Origin: Saussurea involucrata
Lineage: Eukaryota; Streptophyta; Magnoliopsida; Asterales; Asteraceae
NCBI GenBank assembly: GCA_033807775.1
Contig: CM066326.1
Location: 95,334,873-95,398,872, forward strand
Length of the DNA stretch: 64,000 nt
Direction: 5' to 3'
The notes below the pieces were generated by a model, which had not been told where the DNA came from, did no database searches, and saw nothing but the letters and a program-made list of their open reading frames with translations. Below, in pieces: positions 42,435-53,145 of this stretch. Positions within the stretch are counted from its first letter, which is position 1. Every line of letters starts with the position of its first letter. A program made the position numbers and the translations under genes.

Positions 42435-43868
42435 ATGGAAGACCTCGATACACTGAGGATGAAAAAGAAAATACTCCAGATGGAGTATGAAGCTCAGATT
42501 TCAGTTATTGAGCAAAAAATTAAGCTTCATGAAAGCTTCACAACGGTAACCAAAATACCGGAAGACGAAAGTCTTAAATCAAAGGCTATTCCTGAGCAAA
42601 CGGCTCATGGTAAAGAATCAACAAATCCGTTGAAAGCTGATGCTTTGCTAAAAAGCATGATAAAGGATAATACTGGTCCTAGTTCTTCGAACACAACCAG
42701 TAGATTGGTATCTAATACTAATCCCATAGCTGAAGGACTCAGCAAAATGACAACTTTGTCAACTAACAAATCTATGCAGGAACGAAGACTCGTACAAGAT
42801 TATCTGGGAGCCTTAAAAGATATGTCTCAGACAAGATATTATGTGATCTATAAAGGACCACACAAAGGCATACACACCGATTGGGGTATTGTGGAGACCC
42901 TCTGCAAAGAAGGAAAAACCACATCAATGAAGTTCAGAACAGAAGAAGCTGCTAGACTCAGTCTTGCAACTTACGAAGAAGGAACCTCCCCCAACAAGAT
43001 TCTTCTCAGACCTAACATTCATCAGGCCAAAGAAGAACACAGAGATCAAAGATTCCTGATCCCAAGAGAAATCCAAGAAGAATTTGCAAATCAGCCTCTT
43101 TCGGTCCATGATTTTCGAGCACTTTGGAATAAAGCACGAGCAGCATGTGCAGAAAATTTTATATCTGAAAGGTTCTACACCACAGATAAGAAGTCCAAAA
43201 GTCTGTACAACTTCTTAGAAGGAGCAGACCCACAACTAATCTTCCAAGCGTTCCAGGCTGGATTAGTCCACAACATCTACCCTAGCTGCAACCTACAAGA
43301 ATTAAAATTCTTCCCTGCACTAATGGTGGAAACAATTAAGAATTTCCGAAAGAAAGTTCCTAAAGCCAAGGATGAACCCCTCTACTTCAATGTCGTCAGC
43401 TCGATTACAGACTGGCAACAGGAAATCCGGTATCATCCCTACCAATTTCTTGAAATCGGCCTCGCCAAATCAAGAAAAGAATTAGAGCTGTCTCAACCTC
43501 TTGAAGATAAGGATATCTCTTTTACAGAAATTCTGCATCCAGTACGTGTCAACGGACTAAAAGGAGTGGCAGAAAAAGTTCTCGAAACTATCTCAGGAAC
43601 AACAAAGAAGAAGGTTAATTATGCTAACAAACACTGCATAATCACCCGTTGGAGTTTCAGTAACACCAACCAAGAAGACATGAAGAAACTCTCCAGCTTC
43701 GGAGAACAGTTCATGAGCAACAGTATCGATGCCAGCGTCGCTACCAAACAAAGCTTCTGCAAACACGCTACTCAGCTGTTTGAGGATCATCATTGCACCT
43801 TCTGTGAGTGCAATAATTCAGACAAAGAGAATCCATCTACAGAAGATGAGACGTCCACGACAAATTAA
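42435..43868 (+). CDS. TAV: TAV, 477 aa (segment B, copy 3), open
   Basis: Full length without stops. Shares Met at residue 16 and Phe in PLYFNVV with the copy at 53789, both being downstream of the 24-bp-deleted Pol. It faces the inverted TAV copy at 44698-46131 across a short spacer. Confidence 0.92.
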   Translation: MEDLDTLRMKKKILQMEYEAQISVIEQKIKLHESFTTVTKIPEDESLKSKAIPEQTAHGKESTNPLKADALLKSMIKDNTGPSSSNTTSRLVSNTNPIAEGLSKMTTLSTNKSMQERRLVQDYLGALKDMSQTRYYVIYKGPHKGIHTDWGIVETLCKEGKTTSMKFRTEEAARLSLATYEEGTSPNKILLRPNIHQAKEEHRDQRFLIPREIQEEFANQPLSVHDFRALWNKARAACAENFISERFYTTDKKSKSLYNFLEGADPQLIFQAFQAGLVHNIYPSCNLQELKFFPALMVETIKNFRKKVPKAKDEPLYFNVVSSITDWQQEIRYHPYQFLEIGLAKSRKELELSQPLEDKDISFTEILHPVRVNGLKGVAEKVLETISGTTKKKVNYANKHCIITRWSFSNTNQEDMKKLSSFGEQFMSNSIDASVATKQSFCKHATQLFEDHHCTFCECNNSDKENPSTEDETSTTN

Positions 43869-44221
43869 TACTGCACCGTCTGCATTATTGAAAAATGGGT
43901 CCCACCCATTACTTAGCCACTACGACTAAATGGTGGAAATTAATTCAAAAGCATGGGCCCCGCCCACTTTGATTAAAACTAATATGGAGAAATGCACTAC
44001 CAGCGGGCTCCACCACTAATCAATAATTCAAACAATAACAGTATTCGTTTGGTCTATAAAAGAAGGCCGTCCCATTAGAGAAAGGCATTCGGTCTTGGAC
44101 AATTATCTGTCTAGAGACATCAAAAATTGAGAGCACTCTCAAAAATTTATGTTCTTAGTTTTCAGTATGTATAGTGAGTAGTAGCCTCCAAGAGAGGATG
44201 TAAAAATAAGGAAGCCTTCGG
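43869..44221 (+). promoter_or_regulatory. Viral leader, 5' part only (segment B end)
   Basis: TATA at 44054-44061 is kept, but the segment breaks off at 44221, about 13 bases before where AATAAA would lie. Transcripts from here would run straight into the inverted copy. Confidence 0.8.
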
Positions 44222-44250
44222 AATTAGTAGCCTCCTGAATGCTTTGGTTA
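44222..44250. other. Filler at the B/C tail-to-tail join, built from viral scraps
   Basis: About 29 bases that belong to neither flank: tagtagcctcc (also in the leader) followed by ctgaatgctttggtta (also found in the Pol gene, minus strand, near 56860). Templated filler of this kind is typical of end-joining repair with template switching. Confidence 0.75.
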
Positions 44251-44697
44251 TCCTTCTTTGAGATTTTATCGCTCTGTTACTTATCATGGTTTTTTCTGAT
44301 AAAGAGGAAAGGAATAAAAAGACTTTTATTATACAACTGGTAGCCCGAAGGCTTCCTTATTTTTACATCCTCTCTTGGAGGCTACTACTCACTATACATA
44401 CTGAAAACTAAGAACATAAATTTTTGAGAGTGCTCTCAATTTTTGATGTCTCTAGACAGATAATTGTCCAAGACCGAATGCCTTTCTCTAATGGGACGGC
44501 CTTCTTTTATAGACCAAACGAATACTGTTATTGTTTGAATTATTGATTAGTGGTGGAGCCCGCTGGTAGTGCATTTCTCCATATTAGTTTTAATCAAAGT
44601 GGGCGGGGCCCATGCTTTTGAATTAATTTCCACCATTTAGTCGTAGTGGCTAAGTAATGGGTGGGACCCATTTTTCAATAATGCAGACGGTGCAGTA
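44251..44697 (-). promoter_or_regulatory. Viral leader, inverted (segment C)
   Basis: TATA (complement at 44515-44522) and poly(A) signal (complement at 44325-44330) on the minus strand. Points toward the plus-oriented leader at 43869-44221, so the two promoters face each other about 460 bases apart. Confidence 0.8.
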
Positions 44698-46131
44698 TTA
44701 ATTTGTCGTGGACGTCTCATCTTCTGTAGATGGATTCTCTTTGTCTGAATTATTGCACTCACAGAAGGTGCAATGATGATCCTCAAACAGCTGAGTAGCG
44801 TGTTTGCAGAAGCTTTGTTTGGTAGCGACGCTGGCATCGATACTGTTGCTCATGAACTATTCTCCGAAGCTGGAGAGTTTCTTCATGTCTTCTTGGTTGG
44901 TGTTACTGAAACTCCAACTGGTGATTATGCAGTGTTTGTTAGCATAATTAACCTTCTTCTTTGTTGTTCCTGAGATAGTTTCGAGAACTTTTTCTGCCAC
45001 TCTTTTTAGTCCGTTGACACGTACTGGATGCAGAATTTCTGTAAAAGAGATATCCTTATCTTCAAGAGGTTGAGACATCTCTAATTCTTTTCTTGATTTG
45101 GCGAGGCCGATTTCAAGAAATTGGTAGGGATGATACCGGATTTCCTGTTGCCAGTCTGTAATCGAGCTGACGACATTGATGTAGAGGGGTTCATCCTTGG
45201 CTTTAAGAACTTTCTTTCGGAAATTCTTAATTGTTTCCACCATTAGTGCAGGGAAGAATTTTAATTCTTGTAGGTTGCAGCTAGGGTAGATGTTGTGGAC
45301 TAATCCAGCCTGGAACGCTTGGAAGATTAGTTGTGGGTCTGCTCCTTCTAAGAAGTTGTACAGACTTTTGGACTTCTTATCTGTGGTGTAGAACCTTTCA
45401 GATATAAAATCTTCTGCACATGCTGCTCGTGCTTTATTCCAAAGTGCTCGAAAATCATGGACCGAAAGAGGCTGATTTGCAAATTCTTCTTGGATTTCTC
45501 TTGGGATCAGGAATCTTTGATCTCTGTGTTCTTCTTTGGCCTGATGAATGTTAGGTCTGAGAAGAATCTTGTTGGGGGAGGTTCCTTCTTCGTAAGTTAC
45601 AAGACTGAGTCTAGCAGCTTCTTCTGTTCTGAACTTCATTGATGTGGTTTTTCCTTCTTTGCAGAGGGTCTCCACAATACCCCAATCGGTGTGTATGCCT
45701 TTGTGTGGTCCTTTATAGATCACATAATATCTTGTCTGAGACATATCTTTTAAGGCTCCCAGATAATCTGGTACGAGTCTTCGTTCCTGCATAGATTTGT
45801 TAGTTGACAAAGTTGTCATTTTGCTGAGTCCTTCAGCTGTGGGATTAGTATTAGATACCAATCTACTGGTTGTGTTCGAAGAACTAGGACCAGTATTATC
45901 CTTTATCATGCTTTTTAGCAAAGCATCAGCTTTCAACGGATTTGTTGATTCTTTACCATGAGCCGTTTGCTCAGGAATAGCCTTTGATTTAAGACTTTCG
46001 TCTTCTGGTATTTTGGTTACCGTTGTGAAGCTTTCATGAAGCTTAATTTTTTGCTCAATAACTGAAATCTGAGCTTCATACTCTATCTGGAGTATTTTCT
46101 TTTTCATCCTCAGTGTATCGAGGTCTTCCAT
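44698..46131 (-). pseudogene. TAV: TAV gene, nonsense mutation (segment C)
   Basis: Full length, but codon 425 is TAG where other copies have CAG (44857-44859), again a C-to-T change (CHG context). Loses the C-terminal Cys/His cluster. The rest is open (424 residues). Confidence 0.92.
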
Positions 46132-46264
46132 TTTTCAAAGTTTAGTTGAAAAAGTTTTTCTCTCTATCTCCCCCTCTCTTTTTGTAGGTGAATTGGTGAA
46201 GAAAGCGTCGTGAGGATCGTTTCTCTTATAGGGCTCAAGAGGAGCTTGGATGATGTCATGGGTG

Positions 46265-46376
46265 GACCTTCTGTAGTTCTTTTTCTTGAACTCGTAAGTC
46301 TTTTTTCCAATGTTTAGATCTTGGAAGTCTCCAACTGTTTTGCAGCACCTGATGCTTAAGTTTTTCAACTTCTTTT
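46265..46376 (-). pseudogene. CP: Coat protein gene scrap (segment C)
   Basis: About 112 bases from the CP basic region (including SIRCCKTVGDFQDLN), fused on one side to the stretch upstream of TAV with a 2-4 base overlap (gtgg/tgga). On the other side it joins the primer site at a shared tt(a/g)ttggtatc. A chimeric frame runs through it toward TAV but is not a natural gene. Confidence 0.88.
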
Positions 46377-46378
46377 AT

Positions 46379-46390
46379 TGGTATCAGAGC
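46379..46390 (+). other. Viral tRNA-Met primer binding site (segment D)
   Basis: TGGTATCAGAGC directly at the join with the CP scrap; upstream small ORFs and leader are absent, so the MP gene here has no viral promoter of its own. Confidence 0.92.
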
Positions 46391-46391
46391 C

Positions 46392-47375
46392 ATGTTTACA
46401 GAGAGGGGGATTGAGGAAACCCATAACCCTAATGAGGAAACAAATTCGTCTAGCGATGGAGAAATCCTAGTTGTAAAGGAAGACGAATCTGGTTACTCGG
46501 CAAACCTAATGATCCATCAGGAATTATTGAAAAAGATTTCTAAATTAAATCTAAACGTAGACAAAACAAAGGTTTTTAAGATAGAAAATTCTTTAATAAA
46601 AAGCATGCAAAACGCTTTTAGAAGGAAAAACGAAATTTTCTACTGTGTTTCTACAAAAGAAATTTCCATAGACATCAACGATGTCTCAGGTCAGGTTTAT
46701 TTACCACTTTTGACAAAAGAGGAAGTAAATCAAAAACTTTCAAAAATTCCTGTGGATACTAGGAAAAAGATAAACTTTGTGCATATTGGCGCTATAAAGA
46801 TTCTTATCAAAGCTCAGTTCAGAAACGGGATCGATACCCCAATCAAAATGGCTTTACTCGACAACAGAATCAACAACCGAAGGGATAGCCTCCTAGGCGT
46901 CGCTCAAGGTAATTTGGCTTATGGTAAGTTTATGTTTACCGTTTACCCAAAATTTGGCGTAAGTTTAAATACCAAAAACTTAAACCAAATTCTAAGTTTC
47001 GTTCACCAATTTGAACGAGACGACATGATGAACAAAGGAGACAAGGTTTTTACTATTACCTATCTTCTCGGCTACGCTTTAGCCAACAGCCATCATTCGA
47101 TTGATTACAAAAATAGCTCTACAATCGAAATTGATGATCTTTTTCAAGAAATTGGATCCATAAAAGAAAATCATTTTAGTGAAATAACTAATGATAATAT
47201 AAGTTGGGCTTTAGATATCTCCAAAAACAAGAGCCTTTATGGAGAAAGACCCACTTTACAAGAAGACCAACCTCTTGAAAAACCTAGATCCTCTACAACC
47301 AGAGAAATGGTTAAATCCATATCTAGAAAGATTGACTCTATAAGCCTTACACTCAAGGATATAACAGGACCATGA
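46392..47375 (+). CDS. MP: Movement protein, 327 aa (segment D), open
   Basis: Open. Private changes include Ile to Thr at residue 10 and Leu to Val near 56. It lacks a viral leader upstream. Confidence 0.88.
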   Translation: MFTERGIEETHNPNEETNSSSDGEILVVKEDESGYSANLMIHQELLKKISKLNLNVDKTKVFKIENSLIKSMQNAFRRKNEIFYCVSTKEISIDINDVSGQVYLPLLTKEEVNQKLSKIPVDTRKKINFVHIGAIKILIKAQFRNGIDTPIKMALLDNRINNRRDSLLGVAQGNLAYGKFMFTVYPKFGVSLNTKNLNQILSFVHQFERDDMMNKGDKVFTITYLLGYALANSHHSIDYKNSSTIEIDDLFQEIGSIKENHFSEITNDNISWALDISKNKSLYGERPTLQEDQPLEKPRSSTTREMVKSISRKIDSISLTLKDITGP

Positions 47376-47698
47376 GTTTAGAACGACTTAGAGAAGATGT
47401 TCTAAATCTTTCACAAAAAATGGATATTATCTTAACCAGGATTGATACTCTTATCAGTAATGGTTCAGATACGATTTCCGAAATTGAAGTTGCCTCTGCA
47501 AAAACAATTACGGACATCTCTAAGATTGTTTCAGAACAAAAATTGGCATGCTGCACCTGCAACAAGGAAGAAAAATCAGGAAAGTACAAAAACCTGAAAT
47601 TTTATTCCCCGCCAAATATTGAAGAAACAATTGGAAACAAAAACCTAGTTATAAGCAAAAGCGATCATTCTCAGCTTGTAATATGGCCAGCCAAGTAA
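47372..47698 (+). CDS. VAP: Virion-associated-like protein, 108 aa (segment D)
   Basis: Open; one Arg to Ser change near residue 98. Confidence 0.75.
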   Translation: MSLERLREDVLNLSQKMDIILTRIDTLISNGSDTISEIEVASAKTITDISKIVSEQKLACCTCNKEEKSGKYKNLKFYSPPNIEETIGNKNLVISKSDHSQLVIWPAK

Positions 47699-47820
47699 CG
47701 AGTCCAATCTCTGAAAGGCTAGAAAACTTCTTCTTTAATAACATTGATCTCTGCGATCAAAAGTTTATGAAGCTTATCACCTTAAGCGAAGAAGAATGTG
47801 AAAAGAAATACAAAGAAGAA
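47683..47820 (+). pseudogene. CP: Coat protein 5' fragment (segment D)
   Basis: First 46 codons only. It then breaks at 47820 and joins, after atcc, to the end of small ORF c. Exactly the same break recurs at 52300. Confidence 0.9.
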
Positions 47821-47824
47821 ATCC

Positions 47825-47982
47825 AATAAATCGAAAAGGATTTATTAAAGAAAATATTAAAGAGCTTAATTCAAATATTTTACAGCTCAGCAAAAAGATT
47901 ATACCTTGCGTTTAAAATGACAAGATATTTTCTTATTTCTAACCCTAATTTTAGGGTTATGCTCCAGCAAACCTTTAACCTT
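47825..47982 (+). pseudogene. Small ORF c 3' end plus telomere-like palindrome (segment E)
   Basis: 158 bases in plus orientation covering the last ~30 codons of ORF c and the aaccctaa/ttagggtt palindrome. It switches at 47982 to the 5' part of ORF c on the minus strand, so ORF c is split into two inverted pieces. Confidence 0.88.
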
Positions 47983-48151
47983 TTCGATTTATTAGAAGGA
48001 GTATAAACTCTCTTTGAGAAAACGGATCAAATCTTAACTCGTCGATCTCATCCAAAGTTGTTTGTAAATTAGTTTTTTCAAGTTCAATAAGAATTTCAAG
48101 TTCTTGAATTTCTTCTTGAATTTGTTGATTCCAATTTTATACAGAAAACAT
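47983..48151 (-). pseudogene. Small ORF c 5' fragment (segment F)
   Basis: The first ~56 codons on the minus strand, cut at the join with segment E. Confidence 0.85.
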
Positions 48152-48160
48152 AATGGAATC

Positions 48161-48403
48161 TTAGCAAATGACAAGCCTGGCTTTGTCATGTTTTAGGAGT
48201 TGCTCTCTAGTTCTAATAGTAGACAAGACATTGTTTCTTATTTCTTCCCAAAAAGGTCTATATTTTTCACAACCCTCGTTGAGTTTTTGTTCAATTTGTC
48301 TAAGACAAGAGTAGTCATGTTGTAAAATTGACTCTTGTTCTCGGATTTCTAAAATCACTTCTTGATTTCTTGGAATTTTTGCTTGGATTTTTGAATCACC
48401 CAT
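48161..48403 (-). CDS. Small viral ORF b (80 aa), segment F
   Basis: Open, identical protein to the other copies. Confidence 0.72.
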   Translation of the reverse strand: MGDSKIQAKIPRNQEVILEIREQESILQHDYSCLRQIEQKLNEGCEKYRPFWEEIRNNVLSTIRTREQLLKHDKARLVIC

Positions 48404-48413
48404 GACAAGAATT

Positions 48414-48665
48414 TCAACAGATCACTAATTCGGATTTTAGTTCACGTTGATTTTTGAGCAAAATAGAGTATCCTATTTTTGCATTTTTTAGAACTTTAGA
48501 AATAATTTCTAAAGAAGGAGAATCAGACGGAGTCCAATTTGCCTTCAGATGCTCAGTAGCATTAATGAATTTTTTCTGTCGATCAAGTTCGACATCTATC
48601 CATTTGATTTCTTCGATTCTTTTACTATTAAAAGAATTGAAGGACTGCATAGCAGAATCATTCAT
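48414..48665 (-). CDS. Small viral ORF a (83 aa), segment F
   Basis: Open, identical protein to the copy at 28881. Confidence 0.72.
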   Translation of the reverse strand: MNDSAMQSFNSFNSKRIEEIKWIDVELDRQKKFINATEHLKANWTPSDSPSLEIISKVLKNAKIGYSILLKNQRELKSELVIC

Positions 48666-49308
48666 TTTTAGAAAACTAATTTTAAAAAGGTTTTGAAATA
48701 TTTTTGAAACAAGAGAAAAATGTAAAATAGGGAGATATACCTGTTGTAGAATAAATGATTTTTATTCTTCCTGTTTATGTAGAATAATGACTTGCCAGCC
48801 TGCGATTTTTAAATCTCGGTTGATATTTTCCTTAACGGCCACCTGCCTAGCAGTACTCTGTATCTTCTTTGAGATTTTATCGCTCTGTCACTTATCATGG
48901 TTTTTTCTGATAAAGAGGAAAGGAATAAAAAGACTTTTATTATACAACTGGTAGCCCGAAGGCTTCCTTATTTTTACATCCTCTCTTGGAGGCTACTACT
49001 CACTATACATACTAAAAACTAAGAACATAAATTTTTGAGAGTGCTCTCAATTTTTGATGTCTCTAGACAGATAATTGTCTATGACCGAATGCCTTTCTCT
49101 AATGGGACGGCCTTCTTTTATAGACCAAACGAATACTGTTATTGTTTGAATTATTGATTAGTGGTGGAGCCCGCTGGTAGTGCATTTCTCCATATTAGTT
49201 TTAATCAAAGTGGGCGGGGCCCATGCTTTTGAATTAATTTCCACCATTTAGTCGTAGTGGCTAAGTAATGGGTGGGACCCATTTTTCAATAATGCAGACG
49301 GTGCAATA
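48666..49308 (-). promoter_or_regulatory. Viral leader, inverted, complete (segment F)
   Basis: TATA complement at 49116-49123, poly(A) complement at 48936-48941. Transcripts would go leftward through ORFs a and b, then into the split ORF c and the inverted segments E and D. Confidence 0.8.
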
Positions 49309-50731
49309 TTAATTTGTCGTGGACGTCTCATCTTCTGTAGATGGATTCTCTTTGTCTGAATTATTGCACTCACAGAAGGTGCAATGATGATCCTCAAACA
49401 GCTGAGTAGCGTGTTTGCAGAAGCTTTGTTTGGTAGCGACGCTGGCATCGATACTGTTGCTCATGAACTGTTCTCCGAAGCTGGAGAGTTTCTTCATGTC
49501 TTCTTGGTTGGTGTTACTGAAACTCCAACTGGTGATTATGCAGTGTTTGTTGGCATAATTAACCTTCTTCTTTGTTGTTCCTGAGATAGTTTCGAGAACT
49601 TTTTCTGCCACTCCTTTTAGTCCGTTGACACGTACTGGATGCAGAATTTCTGTAAAAGAGATATCCTTATCTTCAAGAGGTTGAGACAGCTCTAATTCTT
49701 TTCTTGATTTGGCGAGGCCGATTTCAAGAAATTGGTAGGGATGATACCGGATTTCCTGTTGCCAGTCTGTAATCGAGCTGACGACATTGATGTAGAGGGG
49801 TTCATCCTTGGCTTTAAGAACTTTCTTTCGGAAATTCTTAATTGTTTCCACCATTAGTGCAGGGAAGAATTTTAATTCTTGAAGAATTTTATGTTGTGGA
49901 CTAATCCAGCCTGGAACGCTTGGAAGATTAGTTGTGGGTCTGCTCCTTCTAAGAAGTTGTACAGACTTTTGGACTTCTTATCTGTGGTGTAGAACCTTTC
50001 AGATATAAAATCTTCTGCACATGCTGCTCGTGCTTTATTCCAAAGTGCTCGAAAATCATGGACCGAAAGAGGCTGATTTGCAAATTCTTCTTGGATTTCT
50101 CTTGGGATCAGGAATCTTTGATCTCTGTGTTCTTCTTTGGCCTGATGAATTTTAGGTCTGAGAAGAATCTTGTTGGGGGAGGTTCCTTCTTCGTAAGTTG
50201 CAAGACTGAGTCTAGCAGCTTCTTCTGTTCTGAACTTCCTTGATGTGGTTTTTCCTTTTTGCAGAGGGTCTCCACAATACCCCAATCGGTGTGTATGCCT
50301 TTGTGTGGTCCTTTATAGATCACATAATATCTTGTCTGAGACATATCTTTTAAGGCTCCCAGATAATCTGGTACGAGTCTTCGTTCCTGCATAGATTTGT
50401 TAGTTGACAAAGTTGTCATTTTGCTGAGTCCTTCAGCTGTGGGATTAGTATTAGATACCAATCTACTGGTTGTGTTCGAAGAACTAGGACCAGTATTATC
50501 CTTTATCATGCTTTTTAGCAAAGCATCAACTTTCAACGGATTTGTTGATTCTTTACCATGAGCCGTTTGCTCAGGAATAGCCTTTGATTTAAGACTTTCG
50601 TCTTTCGGTATTTTGGTTACCGTTGTGAAGCTTTCATGAAGCTTAATTTTTTGCTCAATAACTGAAATCTGAGCTTCATACTCTATCTGGAGTATTTTCT
50701 TTTTCATCCTCAGTGTATCGAGGTCTTCCAT
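49309..50731 (-). pseudogene. TAV: TAV gene, frameshifted and patched (segment F)
   Basis: Two lesions. One C is missing near 50258-50262, shifting the frame after residue ~155. Near 49880-49889, 19 bases are replaced by 9 (net loss 10); the 9 resemble the adjoining gaagaatttt, a small templated patch. Not functional. Confidence 0.92.
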
Positions 50732-50867
50732 TTTTCAAAGTTTAGTTGAAAAAGTTTTTCTCTCTATCTCCCCCTCTCTTTTTGTAGGTGAATTGGTGAA
50801 GAAAGCGTCGTGAGGATCGTTTCTCTTATAGGGCTCAAGAGGAGCTTGGATGATGTCATGGGTGACA

Positions 50868-51636
50868 TCAATGATTCTGGAAATCTCTCGTGAGGCAGTC
50901 GGCCAAAACGTTCTTTTCTCCAGAAAGATGCTCAACAGTGAAAGAGTACCTGCTGAACCATGATTGCCATCGTATTTGACGACCTTGTTTGCTATCTCCT
51001 GTAATGTTAGTACGTAGGAAATATGTAAAATTTTTATTGTCTGTACGTACCAAAAAGGTAACTGGTGTAAGATACGCACTAAATTTTGTAATCACTCTTT
51101 TAACTGCGAGTAATTCTTTTTCATTGCTATGGTAATTTTTCTCAGCGGCTTTGAAGCTACCTGAACTATACCTGCAAATTTTTTCAATTTGATCGGAGGT
51201 TTTTGCCTTTAAAACTCCTCCCCAAAATTCGTCGGACGCATCGGTCTCGATTATTAAATTATCTTCTTTTAAAGGAAGATATAATTTAGGAAAAACAGTA
51301 AGATTTTTCTTGATCTTTTTGATGTAATCTGTGTCGGATTGTGTCCAATTCCAGGTTACATCTTTTTTGAGTTTGCCTTGAAGGGGCTTTCTCATGACTG
51401 CAAGTTTTTCGATATAAGTTTCAGCGTATGTTAAAACGCCTAAAATCTTTGCAGTTGTTTTTTATCTTCTAGAACATTTGGAAACTTATGAAGATGTTCT
51501 AGGATATGTTTCTGAGGACTATGAGTCCCTTGATCTATTTCTAGACCGAGAAAATTAATCTTTGTTTTAAAAAGATTAGCTTTCTTTTTAGAAAGAATTA
51601 TTCCAAATTTTGAAATGTTATTTAGAACTTTTAAAA
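50868..51636 (-). pseudogene. Pol: Polyprotein 3' fragment with RNase H (segment F)
   Basis: The last ~255 codons. It keeps the eight codons that Pol2 lacks and the normal stop, so it is of the same haplotype as the 32471 copy. One A is missing in the run near 51441-51445, giving a frameshift. It is cut at 51636, where the sequence turns to plus-strand MP. Confidence 0.9.
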
Positions 51637-51855
51637 TCCATAAAAGAAAATCATTTTAGTGAAATCACTAATGATAATATAAGTTGGGCTTTAGATATCT
51701 CCAAAAACAAGAGCCTTTATGGAGAAAGACCCACTTTACAAGAAGACCAACCTCTTGAAAAACCTAGATCCTCTACAACCAGAGAAATGGTTAAATCCAT
51801 ATCTAGAAAGATTGACTTTATAAGCCTTACACTCAAGGATATAACAGGACCATGA
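51637..51855 (+). pseudogene. MP: Movement protein 3' fragment (segment G)
   Basis: Last ~72 codons, joined at 51636/51637 to inverted Pol without clear homology. Confidence 0.9.
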
Positions 51856-52178
51856 GTTTAGAACGACTTAGAGAAGATGTTCTAAATCTTTCACAAAAAA
51901 TGGATATTATCTTAACCAGGATTGATACTCTTATCAGTAATGGTTCAGATACGATTTCCGAAATTGAAGTTGCCTCTGCAAAAACAATTACGGACATCTC
52001 TAAGATTGTTTCAGAACAAAAATTGGCATGCTGCACCTGCAACAAGGAAGAAAAATCAGGAAAGTACAAAAACCTGAAATTTTATTCCCCGCCAAATATT
52101 GAAGAAACAATTGGAAACAAAAACCTAGTTATAAGCAAAAGAGATCATTCTCAGCTTGTAATATGGCCAGCCAAGTAA
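51852..52178 (+). CDS. VAP: Virion-associated-like protein, 108 aa (segment G)
   Basis: Open and identical to the consensus of the copies; no promoter of its own in this segment. Confidence 0.72.
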   Translation: MSLERLREDVLNLSQKMDIILTRIDTLISNGSDTISEIEVASAKTITDISKIVSEQKLACCTCNKEEKSGKYKNLKFYSPPNIEETIGNKNLVISKRDHSQLVIWPAK

Positions 52179-52300
52179 CGAGTCCAATCTCCGAAAGGCT
52201 AGAAAACTTCTTCTTTAATAACATTGATCTCTGCGATCAAAAGTTTATGAAGCTTATCACCTTAAGCGAAGAAGAATGTGAAAAGAAATACAAAGAAGAA
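52163..52300 (+). pseudogene. CP: Coat protein 5' fragment (segment G)
   Basis: First 46 codons, ending at the same base and followed by the same atcc as at 47820. Confidence 0.9.
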
Positions 52301-52304
52301 ATCC

Positions 52305-52461
52305 AATAAATCGAAAAGGATTTATTAAAGAAAATATTAAAGAGCTTAATTCAAATATTTTACAGCTCAGCAAAAAGATTATACCTTGCGTTTAAAATGA
52401 CAAGATATTTTCTTATTTCTAACCCTAATTTTAGGTTTATGCTCCAGCAAACCTTTAACCT
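52305..52461 (+). pseudogene. Small ORF c 3' end plus telomere-like half-palindrome (segment H)
   Basis: Duplicate of segment E with the same borders; one base change breaks the telomere palindrome (ttaggttt), and the far join reads tg instead of tt. Confidence 0.88.
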
Positions 52462-52462
52462 G

Positions 52463-52631
52463 TTCGATTTATTAGAAGGAGTATAAACTCTCTTTGAGAA
52501 AACGGATCAAATCTTAACTCTTCGATCTCATCCAAAGTTGTTTGTAAATTAGTTTTTTCAAGTTCAATAAGAATTTCAAGTTCTTGAATTTCTTCTTGAA
52601 TTTGTTGATTCCAATTTTTTACAGAAAACAT
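52463..52631 (-). pseudogene. Small ORF c 5' fragment (segment I)
   Basis: Same cut as in segment F. Confidence 0.85.
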
Positions 52632-52640
52632 AATGGAATC

Positions 52641-52883
52641 TTAGCAAATGACAAGCCTGGCTTTGTCATGTTTTAGGAGTTGCTCTCTAGTTCTAATAGT
52701 AGACAAGACATTGTTTCTTATTTCTTCCCAAAAAGGTCTATATTTTTCACAACCCTCGTTGAGTTTTTGTTCAATTTGTCTAAGACAAGAGTAGTCATGT
52801 TGTAAAATTGACTCTTGTTCTCGGATTTCTAAAATCACTTCTTGATTTCTTGGAATTTTTGCTTGGATTTTTGAATCACCCAT
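52641..52883 (-). CDS. Small viral ORF b (80 aa), segment I
   Basis: Open, identical protein to the other copies. Confidence 0.72.
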   Translation of the reverse strand: MGDSKIQAKIPRNQEVILEIREQESILQHDYSCLRQIEQKLNEGCEKYRPFWEEIRNNVLSTIRTREQLLKHDKARLVIC

Positions 52884-52893
52884 GGCAAGAATT

Positions 52894-53145
52894 TCAACAG
52901 ATCACTAATTCGGATTTTAGTTCACGTTGATTTTTGAGCAAAATAGAGTATCCTATTTTTGCATTTTTTAGAACTTTAGAAATAATTTCTAAAGAAGGAG
53001 AATCAGACGGAGTCCAATTTGCCTTCAGATGCTCAGTAGCATTAATGAATTTTTTCTGTCGATCAAGTTCGACATCTATCCATTTGATTTCTTCGATTCT
53101 TTTACTATTAAAAGAATTGAAGGACTGCATAGCAGAATCATTCAT
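52894..53145 (-). CDS. Small viral ORF a (83 aa), segment I
   Basis: Open, identical protein to the copy at 28881. Confidence 0.72.
   Translation of the reverse strand: MNDSAMQSFNSFNSKRIEEIKWIDVELDRQKKFINATEHLKANWTPSDSPSLEIISKVLKNAKIGYSILLKNQRELKSELVIC

Noticed and set aside
46135..46368. 77-aa chimeric frame joining CP residues to the region upstream of TAV
   Set aside because: Created by the 46264 join; one half is CP, the other is normally untranslated or out of frame.
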